A stretch of 64,000 nucleotides of DNA from Vermamoeba vermiformis (GCA_045837725.1 JBEWZL010000215.1:124001-188000), one strand, 5' to 3'; counted from the first letter of the stretch, positions 27,201 to 38,825 are shown. Numbers and translations are program-made. Notes: generated by a model from the letters alone, not told the origin.

Positions 27201-28314
27201 CTGTCTCTACTTCAAGCTTCTGTTCCCGAGCAAATGGAACGAACTCCGTCCTGCCTTGTTGCGTGTTAAGAAAGCAACGACCGAATTGAAGAGCAAGGGA
27301 CAAAAATGGCTCAAACTGCTTGAAATTATTCTCGCTGTTGGTAACTTCTTGAACAGCGGCACTGCTAAGGGTGCAGCTAATGCATTCAGTCTTGACTCGC
27401 TTGGCAAGTTGAATGACACCAAGGCTGAGGGCTCGAACAAGACCTTGTTGCGCTACATTGTGGAATATGTGATGAACAAGTACGCCGATGTGCTCACATT
27501 CGTTGAAGATATTGGCGCGGTCAAATACGCCACCAAAGTCAGCTACGAGACCATCCAAGCTGATATCAACGAGCTGCGCAAGTCAATCAACGACACTGAC
27601 AAGAGAATCCCCACCGTGAAGAAGAGCGAGGACAAATTTGACGTGTTCCACCGTGTCATGCCCGACGCACTTAAAGACGCCCAAACAAAGTTCGACGAGC
27701 TCGAAAAGCTTTTCCAGAAGGTCGACGAAGAATACAAAGCACTGTTGGTATTCTACGGCGAAGACGCAAAGACACCTCCCGAGAAGTTCTACTCCACCAT
27801 CACCGACTTTATTGGTTTGTGGGACAAGATCCACAAGGAGATTCTCAAGGACAAAGAGAAGGAAGAAAAAGCGAAGGCCAAGGCCGTTGAAACTGAGAAG
27901 AAGTCAGCAGAGGCTGCCGCGCAAATCAAGAAAGATCGCGCGTCCTCGAAAGAAGAACGCGCCAGCAGACTGCGCAGCACAATGGAACAAGTCAGCTCAA
28001 GTGTCAACGCTGAAGTCAACGGCGAGAATGGCACGAGCACGCCAGCTGCAGCTCCGAAGGATGAAGAAGATGATTCTGGCCTGTTGGACAGCGCTCTTAG
28101 CTTGTTGAAGAAGCAAGGTAACGACAACATTATGGCCAAGAGGCGGTTCAGACGTCAAGAAACACTGCGCGCAAAGCAAAAAGAAAAGGACGGCATTACC
28201 TCGTCATCAACCACCACTACAACCACTACCAGCACCACCACCGCCAGCACTGCATCGAGTAGTAGCACTGCTAAAAAATCTCTCGCATCCCTCGCCTCGC
28301 TAACGAGGAAATGA
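21280..28314 (+). CDS. Diaphanous-related formin with very long coiled coil
   Basis: An actin nucleator/elongator of about 2,205 residues (exons 21280-21768, 21857-21952, 22116-22382, 22441-22688, 22738-26834, 26894-28314). The N-terminus is a Lys/Glu-rich charged region. A GTPase-binding/FH3 armadillo region follows (residues about 140-500; 'LKYPPMQRREMMNWNDNQK', 'LSLPMVKALRVSINS', 'SPELINRIALLTDS'). Residues about 520-1560 form an almost continuous Lys/Glu coiled coil. FH1 (about 1575-1675) has Pro tracts separated by Gly/Asp. FH2 (about 1685-2045) includes 'VQWTKMPKNKAVKTWAK', 'KLLEIILAVGNFLNSG' and 'AFSLDSLGKLNDTKAEG'. A DAD-like autoinhibition motif ('SGLLDSALSLLKK' then 'KRRFRR') lies near 28070-28160. 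Typical Dia formins are about 1,100-1,250 residues, so the extra length is the coiled coil. Confidence 0.95.
25570..25910 (+). repeat. Tandem coiled-coil repeats inside the formin
   Basis: Three successive units share the pattern 'GERLKLDRLERE' then 'ERYKAE.EKLK', spaced by Ser/Thr-rich linkers of 10-20 residues. The third has drifted to 'AEKVKLERLEKENERLK'. They lie at the C-terminal end of the coiled coil, before FH1. The unit is about 40 residues. The first two are similar at DNA level, which suggests recent internal duplication. Confidence 0.75.
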
Positions 28315-28508
28315 GACTTGTAATTTGAAACCCTAATTTATTCTGTTTGCAATTTCAACTTTTGTGTTATAATAAAACTGTAAATCATTGTTTATCTTAA
28401 TTGCGCAGCACTTTGTGATCACAGACCCGAAGGAAACCGCGCCAAAAATAAAATCTCCACAAAATCTGTTTCGAAATCACTCGCAATTTATTATATTACA
28501 ACGTAATC

Positions 28509-29678
28509 ATGTTTACCTCAACTACTTCAAGTGCTAAAAACCGCTCAAAAACCGTTGTCGAGCGGATACACCTGAACACGCTGCTGTTACGAAACGGCAA
28601 GAAAGTAGATGCGTTTTACGAAAAAAGAAAATATTAGTACGTCATCATATGGAAATATTACAGCGATCGATTATTGTTAGCTAACAATTAAAATGCCAGT
28701 GCGAGCAAGTTTTTACAACGCCAAGAACAAGTCCGCCGATGGCTTGAAGATGTAGTTCACACAGAATTGCCGCAAAAGAGGTATTTTTCAGCTTTAACGT
28801 TGCTTTAAGCGCGTGTTGGATCGGGATCTGACTTCTTTATTAAAGTACTCAGCTTGCTCAAAGGCTCAGTGATGGGTATGTAAATAATTAATAATTTAGT
28901 TTATACAATGATCGCTTTAATCGGGTAAATTATCCAGTGAGATCCTGTGCGAGCTCGTAAATGAAATCCGCCCCAATGCTATCCCGAAGATTGTCCGCAA
29001 ACCAGAAGGGGCAGGTCCGTATTTGGCCTACTAAACTATATGTCCCTGACACTCCTTACAGAGAAGAGCTACAAGTCCATGGAGAACATTTTGGCCTTCT
29101 TGCGCGTGTGTCGTGAAGTGTTCAAGTTCCCCGAGGCAGATCTGTTCGAGCCAATTGACTTGTTCGAACAAAAGAACTGGATTAAGGTCATCTATTGTCT
29201 GCAGGCACTCGCTTCATTCGCAAAGAGGGCCAATCCAAAGGTGAAGTTGCCTCCACCAGTGGAAGTCAAAGAGCCTGTTATTGATGTGCCGCTTAATCTC
29301 TCCAATGAAGAGTCCCTGTCGCGCACAGCTGAACAGCAGATTGAAGCAATGGCCGCACAGTTCGATGAGGAGGAAGTCGAGCGCTTTGCTTCACAAGCAG
29401 ATCAGCTCCGCGCTGCAGAAGAGCACTTGCAAGAGATTAGTCTGCCGACACCGCCCAATTCACAGCCCTCAAGTCCACATGTCTCGCAAGTCATTGACCT
29501 CGAGGCCAGCAACAACAATGTCGCCGAGCCTGTCGTTGAAGTGCGTCCTCAGCTGCGGTCAGTAGGCGTCAAAGCACCTTCCAACTCCAACACTCCTGTG
29601 CTGCTGCTCCTCGGCCTCGCGCTCTGGTACTGGCTCTGGACCCTCAACAATGCTCGCGGTCAGTTGCACGTACTGTGA
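28509..29678 (+). CDS. Tail-anchored calponin-homology (CH) domain protein
   Basis: A 310-residue protein with one CH domain and a C-terminal membrane helix. Exons: 28509-28636, 28700-28780, 28846-28875 (30 bases), 28938-29014 and 29062-29678. The CH domain spans about residues 40-175: 'RRWLEDVVHTELP', 'LAQRLSDGEILCELVNEIRP', 'IPKIVRKPEG', 'YKSMENILAFLRVCREVF' and 'DLFEPIDLFEQKNWIKVIYC', which is the calponin/transgelin (type 3) pattern. A Glu/Ser/Pro-rich linker follows. The end is 'TPVLLLLGLALWYWLW' plus 12 residues, a typical tail anchor with no N-terminal signal. Single type-3 CH domains are usually soluble actin or signalling modules, so anchoring this one to a membrane is unusual. The acceptor chosen for the 30-base exon restores the CH core. 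Confidence 0.75.
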
Positions 29679-29848
29679 ACTGGTTGCTCGCTTTGTGTTA
29701 TTGTTCCGATCTGACGTCAGCGAAATTTGAGAACAACGAAATTTTTATTTGAACAATCAACCGAAAGATCAAACAACACAAAGCTATTTGCTTAACTATT
29801 CAATTGGGCAAATATACCATCACAAACTTGGAGCAGTTGAGCACAGCA

Positions 29849-30498
29849 ATGACAACAAGGAGAAATTACGCAATGTGCGTTTGTAAAAATATTTATTAAG
29901 TAATGTAAATAATTTAATTAATATATATCAAGACAGTAATAAGATTGTTTACTTTGAAGTGCTGTAGTCTTTACGAATATTTACAATTTTTTCAGATAAT
30001 AATTTTTGAATTTTAGCGAGCGAGGAAATTTGGGCTTAGATAAAACCGATTCGCCTCCATATGGATCAGGTGGTATCGGTGATCACCAAGAAATGTTAAT
30101 ACGAGACAACGATGAGCAGATCTCCCGTTTACACGAGAAGACCAGCGCAATTCGTGAAGTATGTGCAGCTTTTATAGTAATAGAATACAATTCCAATATT
30201 AATATATAAATAAGATTAGCGAACAAATCAGCATTGAAATTGGTCGCAGCTCGAAAGTAATTGGTCAAGTGGTAAGTTACGAAGCCTGAAATTATCTTTA
30301 GCTATATACTCATAAATTATCTATGTATATTAGGAAGAAGAAATGAATAGCGCTGAAGGACTATTAGCAACTGCAATGCAGAAACTGAGCTATTTGTCAT
30401 CTGCCGGTTCGTCAAGACACATCTGTTATTTGGTCACATTTGTGGTGTTCATATTTATAGTGCTTTATTTTGTTATCACTCGTACTGGCCGTTCTTAA
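29849..30498 (+). CDS. Bet1-like Qc-SNARE
   Basis: A 129-residue tail-anchored SNARE (exons 29849-29874, 30017-30158, 30215-30271, 30334-30498). The SNARE helix runs from 'DNDEQISRLHEKTSAIREIS' through 'IEIGRSSKVIGQVEEEMNSA' to 'GLLATAMQKLSYL', with the zero-layer Gln in 'IGQVEEEM'. A C-terminal anchor follows ('YLVTFVVFIFIVLYFVI'), ending in a short luminal 'TRTGRS'. Layout and spacing resemble Bet1/Sft1, which act in ER-Golgi and intra-Golgi fusion. The N-terminus has 'RNYAM'-like residues as in Bet1. The exact paralogue cannot be set by eye. Confidence 0.75.
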
Positions 30499-30811
30499 TT
30501 TTGATTCATTAGTTTGTAAATAAACCCGAATTGTTATGACACGTGTCGCTGATCCATTGCTACCTCACGCAGCATAATTACAGGGAGATTAACGCATTGC
30601 ACGAGCTAATTGTTACGCAGCTTGTTCTATAAAAGGAAAAAAACAATCAAAAAATATCTGCTTGACCAATTTTCCGAGCTCTGGCTGACCAATCACGGAG
30701 CGAGGCCATTTGACGCGCAAAGCCCGCGTTGTAATCTCGCATTTCAATTACTTCTATTCGCATTGAACACTAAGCTCACTAAATAATTTTAATTTAATAT
30801 CTTTCTCACTC
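30499..30811. other. Intergenic region with one palindrome copy
   Basis: Contains the 3' end of the SNARE gene (AATAAA near 30519) and the promoter of the SET gene. A GACACGTGTC palindrome sits at 30538-30547, and an A-run lies at 30636-30655. No open frame stands out. Confidence 0.4.
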
Positions 30812-31664
30812 ATGGCTCACGAAGCGTTATTCCCTCCTGCTGGTATGAAAATGCATATTTGAATGACGGTTGTCTAGGTGCTGACACTAATCTATTGCAA
30901 CAGCCTATCCAGACATATTTAACATTACGCGTCAACAAGACTCTGAAGGCAATATTGTTTATACCAAGCTTCATGCTGCCAAGGCTTTCAAGAAAGGCGA
31001 AAAGATCTGCGACATTAGCAATATTGAACATGGTCGCGAGAAGGTAATATTATTATTCTAGCATAAAATACGCTTGCAACCGCGGATTGAATTCATTCAT
31101 TAACGATCCGTTTCAGAAATGGACCAGCGTGCAAGTCGGCAAGAACCAACACATTGAACTCTTAGACGAGCTGGTACGTAATATAGTGACAGTATTCTTG
31201 TCATTGCCTTGCACTGCAGTGTACACCAGTCCACGTCACCGCAGCTCAGTGCATTGACTTTGACACGCTGACAGGTGCCCTATACTCACGCCTATTGTCC
31301 ACTAGGTGTTCATGAATCACAGCTGCAATCCCCTCGTCAATTTGAATGTCACCGAGATGGTCATCACTGCGGCCAGAGACATCAATGTCGGCGATGAAGT
31401 CACCTTCTTCTATCCCTCCACTGGTACGTACTGCCCACGTGACACTTTGACACTCCACGCAATACTCACTTTGACACTTCAGAGTGGGAAATGTCGTGTC
31501 CATTCGCGTGCAATTGTCAGAACATCAACTGTCTGCGCGTGATTGCAGGTGCAGCACATCTGACCCCCGCGCAGCTGAGTCGTTACTTTGTCAACCAACA
31601 CATTGTCGACTTGATTGTGGACAATCTCGCGCCTGCTAGGACTAAGCGCGAGGATCGCAATTAG
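30812..31664 (+). CDS. Small SET-domain protein with post-SET cysteines
   Basis: A 175-residue protein that is little more than a SET core. Exons: 30812-30842, 30904-31043, 31117-31173, 31306-31423 and 31483-31664. It begins with an early SET strand ('LHAAKAFKKGEKICDI'). It then shows the cofactor/pseudoknot signature 'FMNHSCNPLVNLNV' and 'DINVGDEVTFFYPSTEWEMS'. A post-SET-like cluster 'CPFACNCQNINCLRVIAGA' could bind zinc. Short SET proteins of this 'YPSTEW' type occur in fungi and protists; substrates are largely unknown, and lysine methylation is inferred from the fold. The N-terminal SET strand (GxG) is weakly matched, so catalytic competence is uncertain. Confidence 0.75.
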
Positions 31665-32045
31665 GTGTGCGTAGCGACAAGCTAAAAATTAGTGTTATTC
31701 GCGAGGTACTTGGGCCTACTTAATAATGCACTATTATTAGCTATTAATCTACGTCATAATTATTGTAATAAAATCTCGTACATAGTTCAAAGCACTAGTT
31801 CGATGTTAAGTACTTGTAGCTGACGATAATTATTGATAAGCCATTGGCAAATAGCTAGTGATCACTTGATCGACAAGGCTTGACTGGCCTCGTAGAAAAC
31901 TATATATTGTGCACCAAGAATATTCCTTAACAATACCACTTGTGGTGTTCCGTTTCGTTTTCACGCGAAGAAAAAAAACAGAAAACAGCGCGGAGAGTTC
32001 AGGACAGTCGTTTCACTTCTTAGTCATATAAAGACCACACCTTTC
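31665..32045. other. Intergenic region, nothing coding seen
   Basis: AT-rich 381 bases between the SET gene stop and the FYVE gene start. A TATATATT lies near 31903 and an AATAAA-like signal near 31768. No conserved frame or RNA structure stands out. Confidence 0.4.
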
Positions 32046-34279
32046 ATGGCTGATCGCAGCAATACCAATGCGGCAAGGGTACGTAATCGGAATGCAGGAT
32101 CGTAGATCGTCGGAAGGAAGGATCAGATCCCAATATCTGAGAGAAGCACTTTCTTATTACGAATCAATTTATAAATATTTAACAATAATTATCACGTAAT
32201 TAACACCTCTAATTACGCATCTAAGAATGCGGAGCTCAAGCGGAGATCGTTATTACAGCACCAATCAGTCCTGTATTAATAATAGTAATAATTATATAGA
32301 ATGAACCCTTGATGGTCGACAAGCGCGATGGCTATATATCGCGACCTTTGTGGGTAGCAGATGCCACGGCCAAGACCTGTGCGGGTTGCAAAGCCGTCTT
32401 TTCAGTGACTGTGCGCAAGGTACGCAGCATATTAATACTACGCCCTTAATACAGCACTCACGACCCTCCAGCACCACTGTCGCATGTGTGGCAAGGTGTA
32501 CTGCCACAACTGTTCCAGTCACACGGCGTCACTGCCCCTCGAGTACGGCTACAGCACGGCACAGCGCGTGTGTGGCCCTTGTCACGCCGTGCTGAGTCAC
32601 AACGAGAAGCAGCGCAGCGACATGTTGATCCTCGTGCAGGTGAGTGATGATATGCACCCCATGGCACTATACTTAACGCGCTGCTAGTATCACTTGCGCG
32701 GCTTTGTCGATCACACGCTGGTGCAAGCAGTGCCCGAGATTGCACACCGCAGACCTCCCTTCAAGCACGTGACTCTCATTCGACACGAGAAGACCAAACA
32801 ACAGGCCCTCGTCTCACTGGTACGCAGCACTCGTGAGTGTCATATTCGTGTATAATAACCGCGATTGCTCTCAGCTGGTCTTGCCCGAGGCGACAAGTGC
32901 CGTGTACAACAGCGACAGCAAGCGACGACACGTGTCAGTGATCATGGCTGAACTCAAAGTGCGTCCGTATGCCATGTATCTATATTTAGTCATCGTCTAA
33001 CACAACGACAGCACCCCAATTTAGCACCGTTAGATCGCATTGAATTCTTGTCGAACAAAGAGGCGATAGTGGTGCGGCCATTCTACAGCAAGGGCTCGTT
33101 GAAAGATCGCATTGCACTGCGGGTACGAGCGGAGATTGTGATGTTCTTGGATGAACTAATTTCCTTATTAGGCAAACCCACTTAAACCCTATTTGACCAA
33201 GTATCAGAACCCCAAGACATTAGAACCAATTAAAGGCATGACTGTGGGCCCTAAGCTCATTTCTAAATTTGGAAGAGAACTGCTCGAAGTGATTTATTAC
33301 TTGCAACAGCGCAGCGTGCCGTGCATTCACGTGCACAGCGGCAATGTGTTGTTGGACAACGACACCGTGCTGTAAGTCACGTGGCTGATTGTTTGGTTCA
33401 GTGAACAGAACTAACACGTGATTGCAGATTGAGCGAGATTGAGAATAATTTGCTCGGTCTAGAGCCCCAATACATTGCACAAATTCGTGCAAACACTCAC
33501 TTGACACCCGAAGTCGTGTGTTTCGGTCACGTGCTCTATGAAATGACAGTTGGCCAGCCATTCTCGGGCGCTGAAGCAGACTTGACAGGTGTCAAAGGCG
33601 TGTGTCCGCCAGAGGTCTACGAGGTAAGTGCAGTGTTGGTGCACTAGCTGCGTGTACTGTCTGACACTGTTTGTTATCAGATCTTGCAATCTATCTTTGT
33701 GCGTCGTGAAGGGGCTGAAGTGCCAACGATCAAGTCACTCATGGCACACAGCTACTTCAATGTGGACACAACGCGCTTGACGACAGGCATGAAGTGGGAC
33801 ACCAAGTCCAAAACTATCATCAAATACGCGACCACACTGTGCACTGCCATGTACGCCCCTGCTGCTGCGAGCACTGAGAGTGAGACCAGTGGCACTGTGC
33901 CACCTGTCACTGTCACTGCCAGCAAACAGAGCAAAAAGAGCAAAGCCACAGCTGATGGTATGGACTGTTAATATAATTATCGCCGTTATCATTACTCATC
34001 TAACATTATGTACCACTAGACTTGCCGCGCACGCGTTCATCACGCCATGTCAAATCACCGTCAGACAGCAACAAGCGCAAGACTATGGCCCCAGGCGAAT
34101 TGATGCGCGCACAATCAGCGCTGTCAGTCGTGCCCCCGCCCCCTCCACCCCCTGGTCCTCCCCCTCCACCCCCTCCAGCTCTTGCTGCCGCACTGCCTGC
34201 CCCTCAAGCTGGTCGTACGGCCTTGCTCGATGCCATCAGGAACCCTGGCAATTTGAAGAGCTTAAAGAAAGTTAAATAA
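32046..34279 (+). CDS. FYVE - PXK-like pseudokinase - WH2 protein
   Basis: Ten exons (32046-32078, 32300-32419, 32472-32639, 32688-32819, 32875-32958, 33012-33122, 33172-33371, 33428-33623, 33681-33957, 34020-34279) give 526 residues. A FYVE zinc finger (about residues 25-95) shows 'WVADATAKTCAGC', 'VRKHHCRMCGKVYCHNCSS' and 'RVCGPC', so it should bind PI3P on endosomes. Next is a kinase-like fold close to human PXK: 'VHSGNVLLDNDTVLLSEIEN' replaces HRD and DFG, and 'VVCFGHVLYEMTVGQP' matches PXK. Catalytic Asp and DFG are missing, so it is a pseudokinase. The C-terminus is a poly-Pro tract plus a WH2-like actin-binding motif ('ALLDAIRNPGNLKSLKK'). PXK has a PX domain where this protein has FYVE. 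Confidence 0.85.
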
Positions 34280-34388
34280 GATAAGTAAAGATAGCCTATG
34301 TAATAATTATTGCGGACTTGTACACTAAAACACTGCGGAGTTAAATAAACCACTTATTTATTAAGAGTACTATTCACAAATCAACAAT

Positions 34389-36816
34389 TTAAATTTTCGG
34401 TGACAATGCTGTCAACAACTGCATGACGCGTGCAATGTCGTCGTCAGTGCGCACGGTGAATATCTCGCAGAATCCTTCAGCGCGACGAGGAGGCACGAAC
34501 ATGGTCGTGAATTTGTCCACAATCACGTGACCACTGTCGCCTTCAGGAATGGTCGGATGATTCTTGCGCACAGTGATGCGACTCTTGCACACTGCGGCGT
34601 CAATGTCGAACAACACGCAGAAGATGGTGTCAATGCGGTACTGCGCAGCCATCTTGACCCAGTTGTTGCGCTGTTGATAGTCAAAGTTGGTGCGGTCAAC
34701 AATCACACTCAGACCCTGTTTGAGCGCGGCTTCCATGCGCACTTCAACTGCTCTACGCGTGCCCAACTCGTCTTGGTTGACGCGCACCCAGCCACTCTGC
34801 TCTTGCAACTTCTCGGCAAAAGTGCTCTTGCCCGAGCCAGGAATGCCCACAGTGAGAACAATCTTCTGTCGCTGCTTGTACTCGTTGAACCAGGGCTGTT
34901 GATCAACACCCGCTTGCAACATCTCGTCGAGTGACTTGTGCAAACGAGCACGTGATAGATTGGGAATGGAAGAGACCATGGTCATAATGTCTCTTGAGAA
35001 GCGGTACCAGCCTCTCTCTGACAGATCAATTTCACTGAACGGCGTTAATGACCAGTCGATAATATTGTGCTGCACTTACGCTTTGATGTTGGCTTCATTG
35101 ACCTCCAATTCTTTCTCGAACACTTTGGCCAGTGCTTCGATTGCCTTGCCTTGCATTGGTGCATCGAATTGTTCCCAGTGGTACATTTCAATGTCCTTAG
35201 GCTTGATTTTGAATATACTCGTGCGCGTGACAGTCTCCAGTTTGTCGTTGAGCAAATAGAGCACTTTGCCTTCATAAGCAAAGCTCTCAAAATAGAAACA
35301 AGTGGAGATACCGAGCTTGGCGCGGTGTTGTTCGTTCAATTCCAGAGCTTTGGCCTTGATTTCATCGCACAACGAGATCAACTGCTCTTGCGTGAGTGGT
35401 CGAGGACCGATGTCTTGCTCGAGCAGCTGTGCACCTTGTGGCAATGGAGTTGCAACGGGTACTTCACCGCTGCTTTGCGCAATAACCCAAGCACCATACG
35501 GCACGATTGCACCGTTCAATTTGGTGACAAAGAGAGGCTTCAGCGCCACGTCAAATTCGTACTTGACGAGATGTGGCTGTAAGCTGCCACAGAGTTCAAG
35601 CGACAGCGACTGCAACGAAGGGTCCTGCAGACACGTGTCAATAACGGTGATGAGAATGTGAATTGCTCTTACCAATAGCGGTGCAAGTTGATCAGGGAGG
35701 TTCTTAAGTGTCAACCTGTCATCTAAAGACACGTGTCAATAAGTAACCGGTGAATTATTTAAAGACCTACTCTTCGGATGAAGATTGAGCGCTTGTTTGG
35801 TGAGGGACAATGTGCAGTCATATTGATGCATGTCACGCAATGTCGCGAATGGTCGTGGCTTGGCGGTGATGTATTCATTGCCCTCGTTGTCGTGGTACTT
35901 GAAGAAGGTGATATTGGTACCATTCCACTTGGTGGCAATGTACGCGTGCGTGCAGGCAGGGAACTGAATGTACTTGCTGACTGGCTCAGTGTTCTCAACA
36001 GCACTCGTAGCTTGTGTTTGCTTCTCACTCTCTGCAAGTGCAGCGAATGGATTGTTGGTCGAGAACTGAGGACTGTTGCTCTGAGGCTGTTTGGGACTGT
36101 TGTTCGTTGGACTCGCTGCTTTCTTGTTCTGTCGCGCACTGGCCCAGCTGTTCTCCTCGGCGGGGTAAGGCATTTGCAAGCTAGGCACGCAATGTATCAC
36201 TTCAGGCACGGTTAATAGCTCGCCACGGACATGCGTGATGACAATGGAACCAAACTGATTTCCTTCACTGCGACACAAGCCACCTTCGACTGGCCGTATA
36301 AAATAATCCACATTAATACAATGCTGGCTATATTTGTGACAGCAGGTGTGTTTCAGTGCCATGAATTTGTTGAGTAAATTTCGAGAAGCAGATCCACAAC
36401 GCCGTCATCTTTATCGTTTTACGAATGGATTTAATACTTACGCAATATTTTCGGATTAAATGGATCATTGTGGGTAAAATATTGAATATCTCGTTTGTTG
36501 CAGTTGAACGTCTTCGAGCCGCTGAAAAAACAAAAAATAAATCAATTAATATTTCATATAATAATTGAATAAATATAATACCGTTAAAATAACAATAATC
36601 GTGCAGTAGTATAAATAAAGAATACAGATCAATTTGAATTTTGTAATTCGTTAAAAACATTCTGCATTTTGGCAGAAATCAAAGCACCGTTCGCTATTAA
36701 TAGTGACCATACATATCTAAGGCTTGATCGAGGTTTGGATTTGAACTATCGCTGCCAGATCTGCCATTGGAATTATTGTAGTTGCGATTTCCACCTCGAC
36801 CACCTCTTTTGCTCAT
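34389..36816 (-). CDS. Predicted RNA ligase - polynucleotide 5'-kinase fusion
   Basis: Six exons (36816-36713, 36521-36442, 36289-35771, 35722-35673, 35624-35080, 35034-34389) give 647 residues. An RGG start ('MSKRGGRGGNRNYNN') suggests RNA binding. The middle has nucleotidyltransferase features: a candidate motif I lysine in 'YIATKWNGTNITFFKY' (K-x-N-G), 'ITAKPR' after it, 'YFESFAYEGKVLYLL' in motif IIIa position, and 'IFKIKPKDIEMYHWEQF', which resembles motif V and following residues of fungal/plant tRNA ligase (FKxK...MYxxW). The C-terminal kinase is clearer and PNKP-like: 'LTVGIPGSGKSTFAEKL', 'VNQDELGTRRA', 'SVIVDRTNFDYQQRNNW'. Ligase-kinase order matches Trl1, but there is no cyclic phosphodiesterase domain. 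The join of the first two exons (donor GTATGG) is my inference. The kinase call is firm, the ligase call moderate. Confidence 0.65.
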
Positions 36817-37008
36817 ACTTGTAACTGATATCAAAGGAAGGTGTTGTGTGCTGTGCTGAGAATGCTCGACAATGTCCCACAACCAACCAGGAATTCTTTA
36901 AAATAGGTCTGGCTAGAAAAAGATAAGAACGAATGAGATTTCGTTGTCGGTCAACGGGACAAATGCGAGCCCATAAGCAACATAATCAATATACACTACA
37001 ACGACACT

Positions 37009-38732
37009 TTATCCACAAAATACTACAACTAATACATCAGATGTACCACCACCACGCGATGCGGTCATCACTCTACGTTCTTGGGTGTTCGGATTTCCTC
37101 CTATAATAGCATGAATATGATCGCGTAGTCTATGTACAAACATCAACTCCTGCTTCTGATAGTCCTCAACCAGTCTGGCCGGATAATGTGCGGTGGAGCT
37201 AATTTTGCGCTCGTATTCCTAAAATAGACTCGTCAGAAATGGTCTTTAAGTTGCTTGATATCGCAGGCATTACCTCTACAGACATGGTGTGACGTGCTTC
37301 AAGCGAGCTCAACATCTCATTCAAGTACTGCACTACTCGAGTCCTGTGTGCGTCGGACACAAACAATCGTTCGCGGCTCAGGTCTGCGTTGTCTAGCTCA
37401 TCGAAATCTTCTTTGTCCATCATATATATGCTCAACGCATATAAGAACTGCATGGTCCTGTCGCTCAAATCCAGAGTGTACTCGCTAAGAGTGGATTCAA
37501 TTAGTTCACTGAGTGATCACGCATAATCTACTCAGTACCTCGCGATGGGGATAGTATTCGCTTTGAGCACGTCTTGTTTCGTGGACAAGAAGCTAACGGC
37601 ATTGTAGAACGTGTCATCGAGTGTCCAAGGCATGAAGTGAAAGCGATTGAACGGCAACAAAAAGCCGTAGCAGAGAAAGAAATCTTCGTTCTGACTCTTG
37701 CCGTAACTGAAATAACATTGCGAGCCCTGGCTGACTGGATCGGTGGCTGTGATCACGAACCAACCAGACTCGGTGTGAAATTTAATGGTGTTGCTGATGT
37801 CGGGTTAGTTCTCGAGCCAGCAAATGACACGTGTCACTTACTCGTCAGCTCCCTCGTGCTGGCACTGGTGATTGAACATGTCTGCCATGGGTATCACTGC
37901 ATAAGCAGGGTTATCGAGCTCAAAAGCACGTGACAATACTATCCAAATCGCCCAGCGGTACTCTTGCAAAGTAATCACGCTTGTATCAAACAAGTGCGGA
38001 TTGTCCTAATACACTTAGTACAGTATCACCGCGAATTCATGGACTCACCTTCATGATAGGATAGAACACTTTGAAATACGCTTCGTTGAACACTTTCTTC
38101 TGTTGCTTCAGGCGTGCGTGCGTCACAGGGCACGTCTGTCGCATATCATCGAACAGGTGGTCTTCCCACAGCATCGGTAGACTGGGCTCTGGTAAAGCAT
38201 GTGCGAAACTAAGTTAAGAAACAATTTGGCAAAGTTGAATTGCTACATGACCGGTGCTGGTAAAAGGATATCAAAATAAGGGCGCCAGAACGAATTAGGC
38301 TTGGACTTTTCGTGCAACAGAAGCAATACTATAGAAGCGAACGGGTCTTGCAAGATGCTCGGATCTGTCAACTGCGTTTCTAGCGTTGTGCGCAATTCGG
38401 GGTTTATCATCGATATCATCATTGTCGGGGGAACTTTCAAAATTACTTGCCCAGCCTATAATAATGCATGTCATAAGGAAACAATGCACCTCCAAGATTG
38501 TTAATATCATTCTCGATTTAATTGTCCGAAAATCTGTAATAAATTCGGAATTAATTTAACGCACCTCCACTGGTTTATGCGCAATAATTCCACGGCCAGT
38601 GTCGTCAAAAAAATGTATTCCAAACATATTATCTTCTGGGTAATCAAGCTCTTGGCTATCAGCCACATCCGCAGCTCGGAGCGCGTGTTGGCGGTTATTA
38701 GACCAGAACCATTCTTCAAAAACTGCTTCCAT
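37009..38732 (-). CDS. SETD3 / Rubisco-LSMT-type methyltransferase
   Basis: Seven exons (38732-38565, 38455-38247, 38208-38049, 38005-37842, 37793-37539, 37484-37274, 37218-37009) give 458 residues. The SET domain is split in the LSMT manner: 'AGQVILKVPPTMMISM' (entry strand), 'SIVLLLLHEKSKPNSFWRPY', 'VIPMADMFNHQ' (the conserved N-H of the active site), and 'QGSQCYFSYGKSQNEDFFLC', followed by 'YGFLLPFNRFHFMPWTLDD'. The rest is the helical Rubisco-LSMT substrate-binding domain. In animals SETD3 methylates actin His73 and SETD6 methylates lysines; the family fit is good but the substrate is inferred. The second exon ends at a GTAGCA donor, chosen to keep 'PAPV' in frame with the next exon. Confidence 0.8.
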
Positions 38733-38825
38733 GTTCTAATACAATACTATGATAGTTGTCGTGCATAGGAATTAAACAATCAATTTGAAATATTTTACAT
38801 CTATAATTACACGACGCACACTTTG

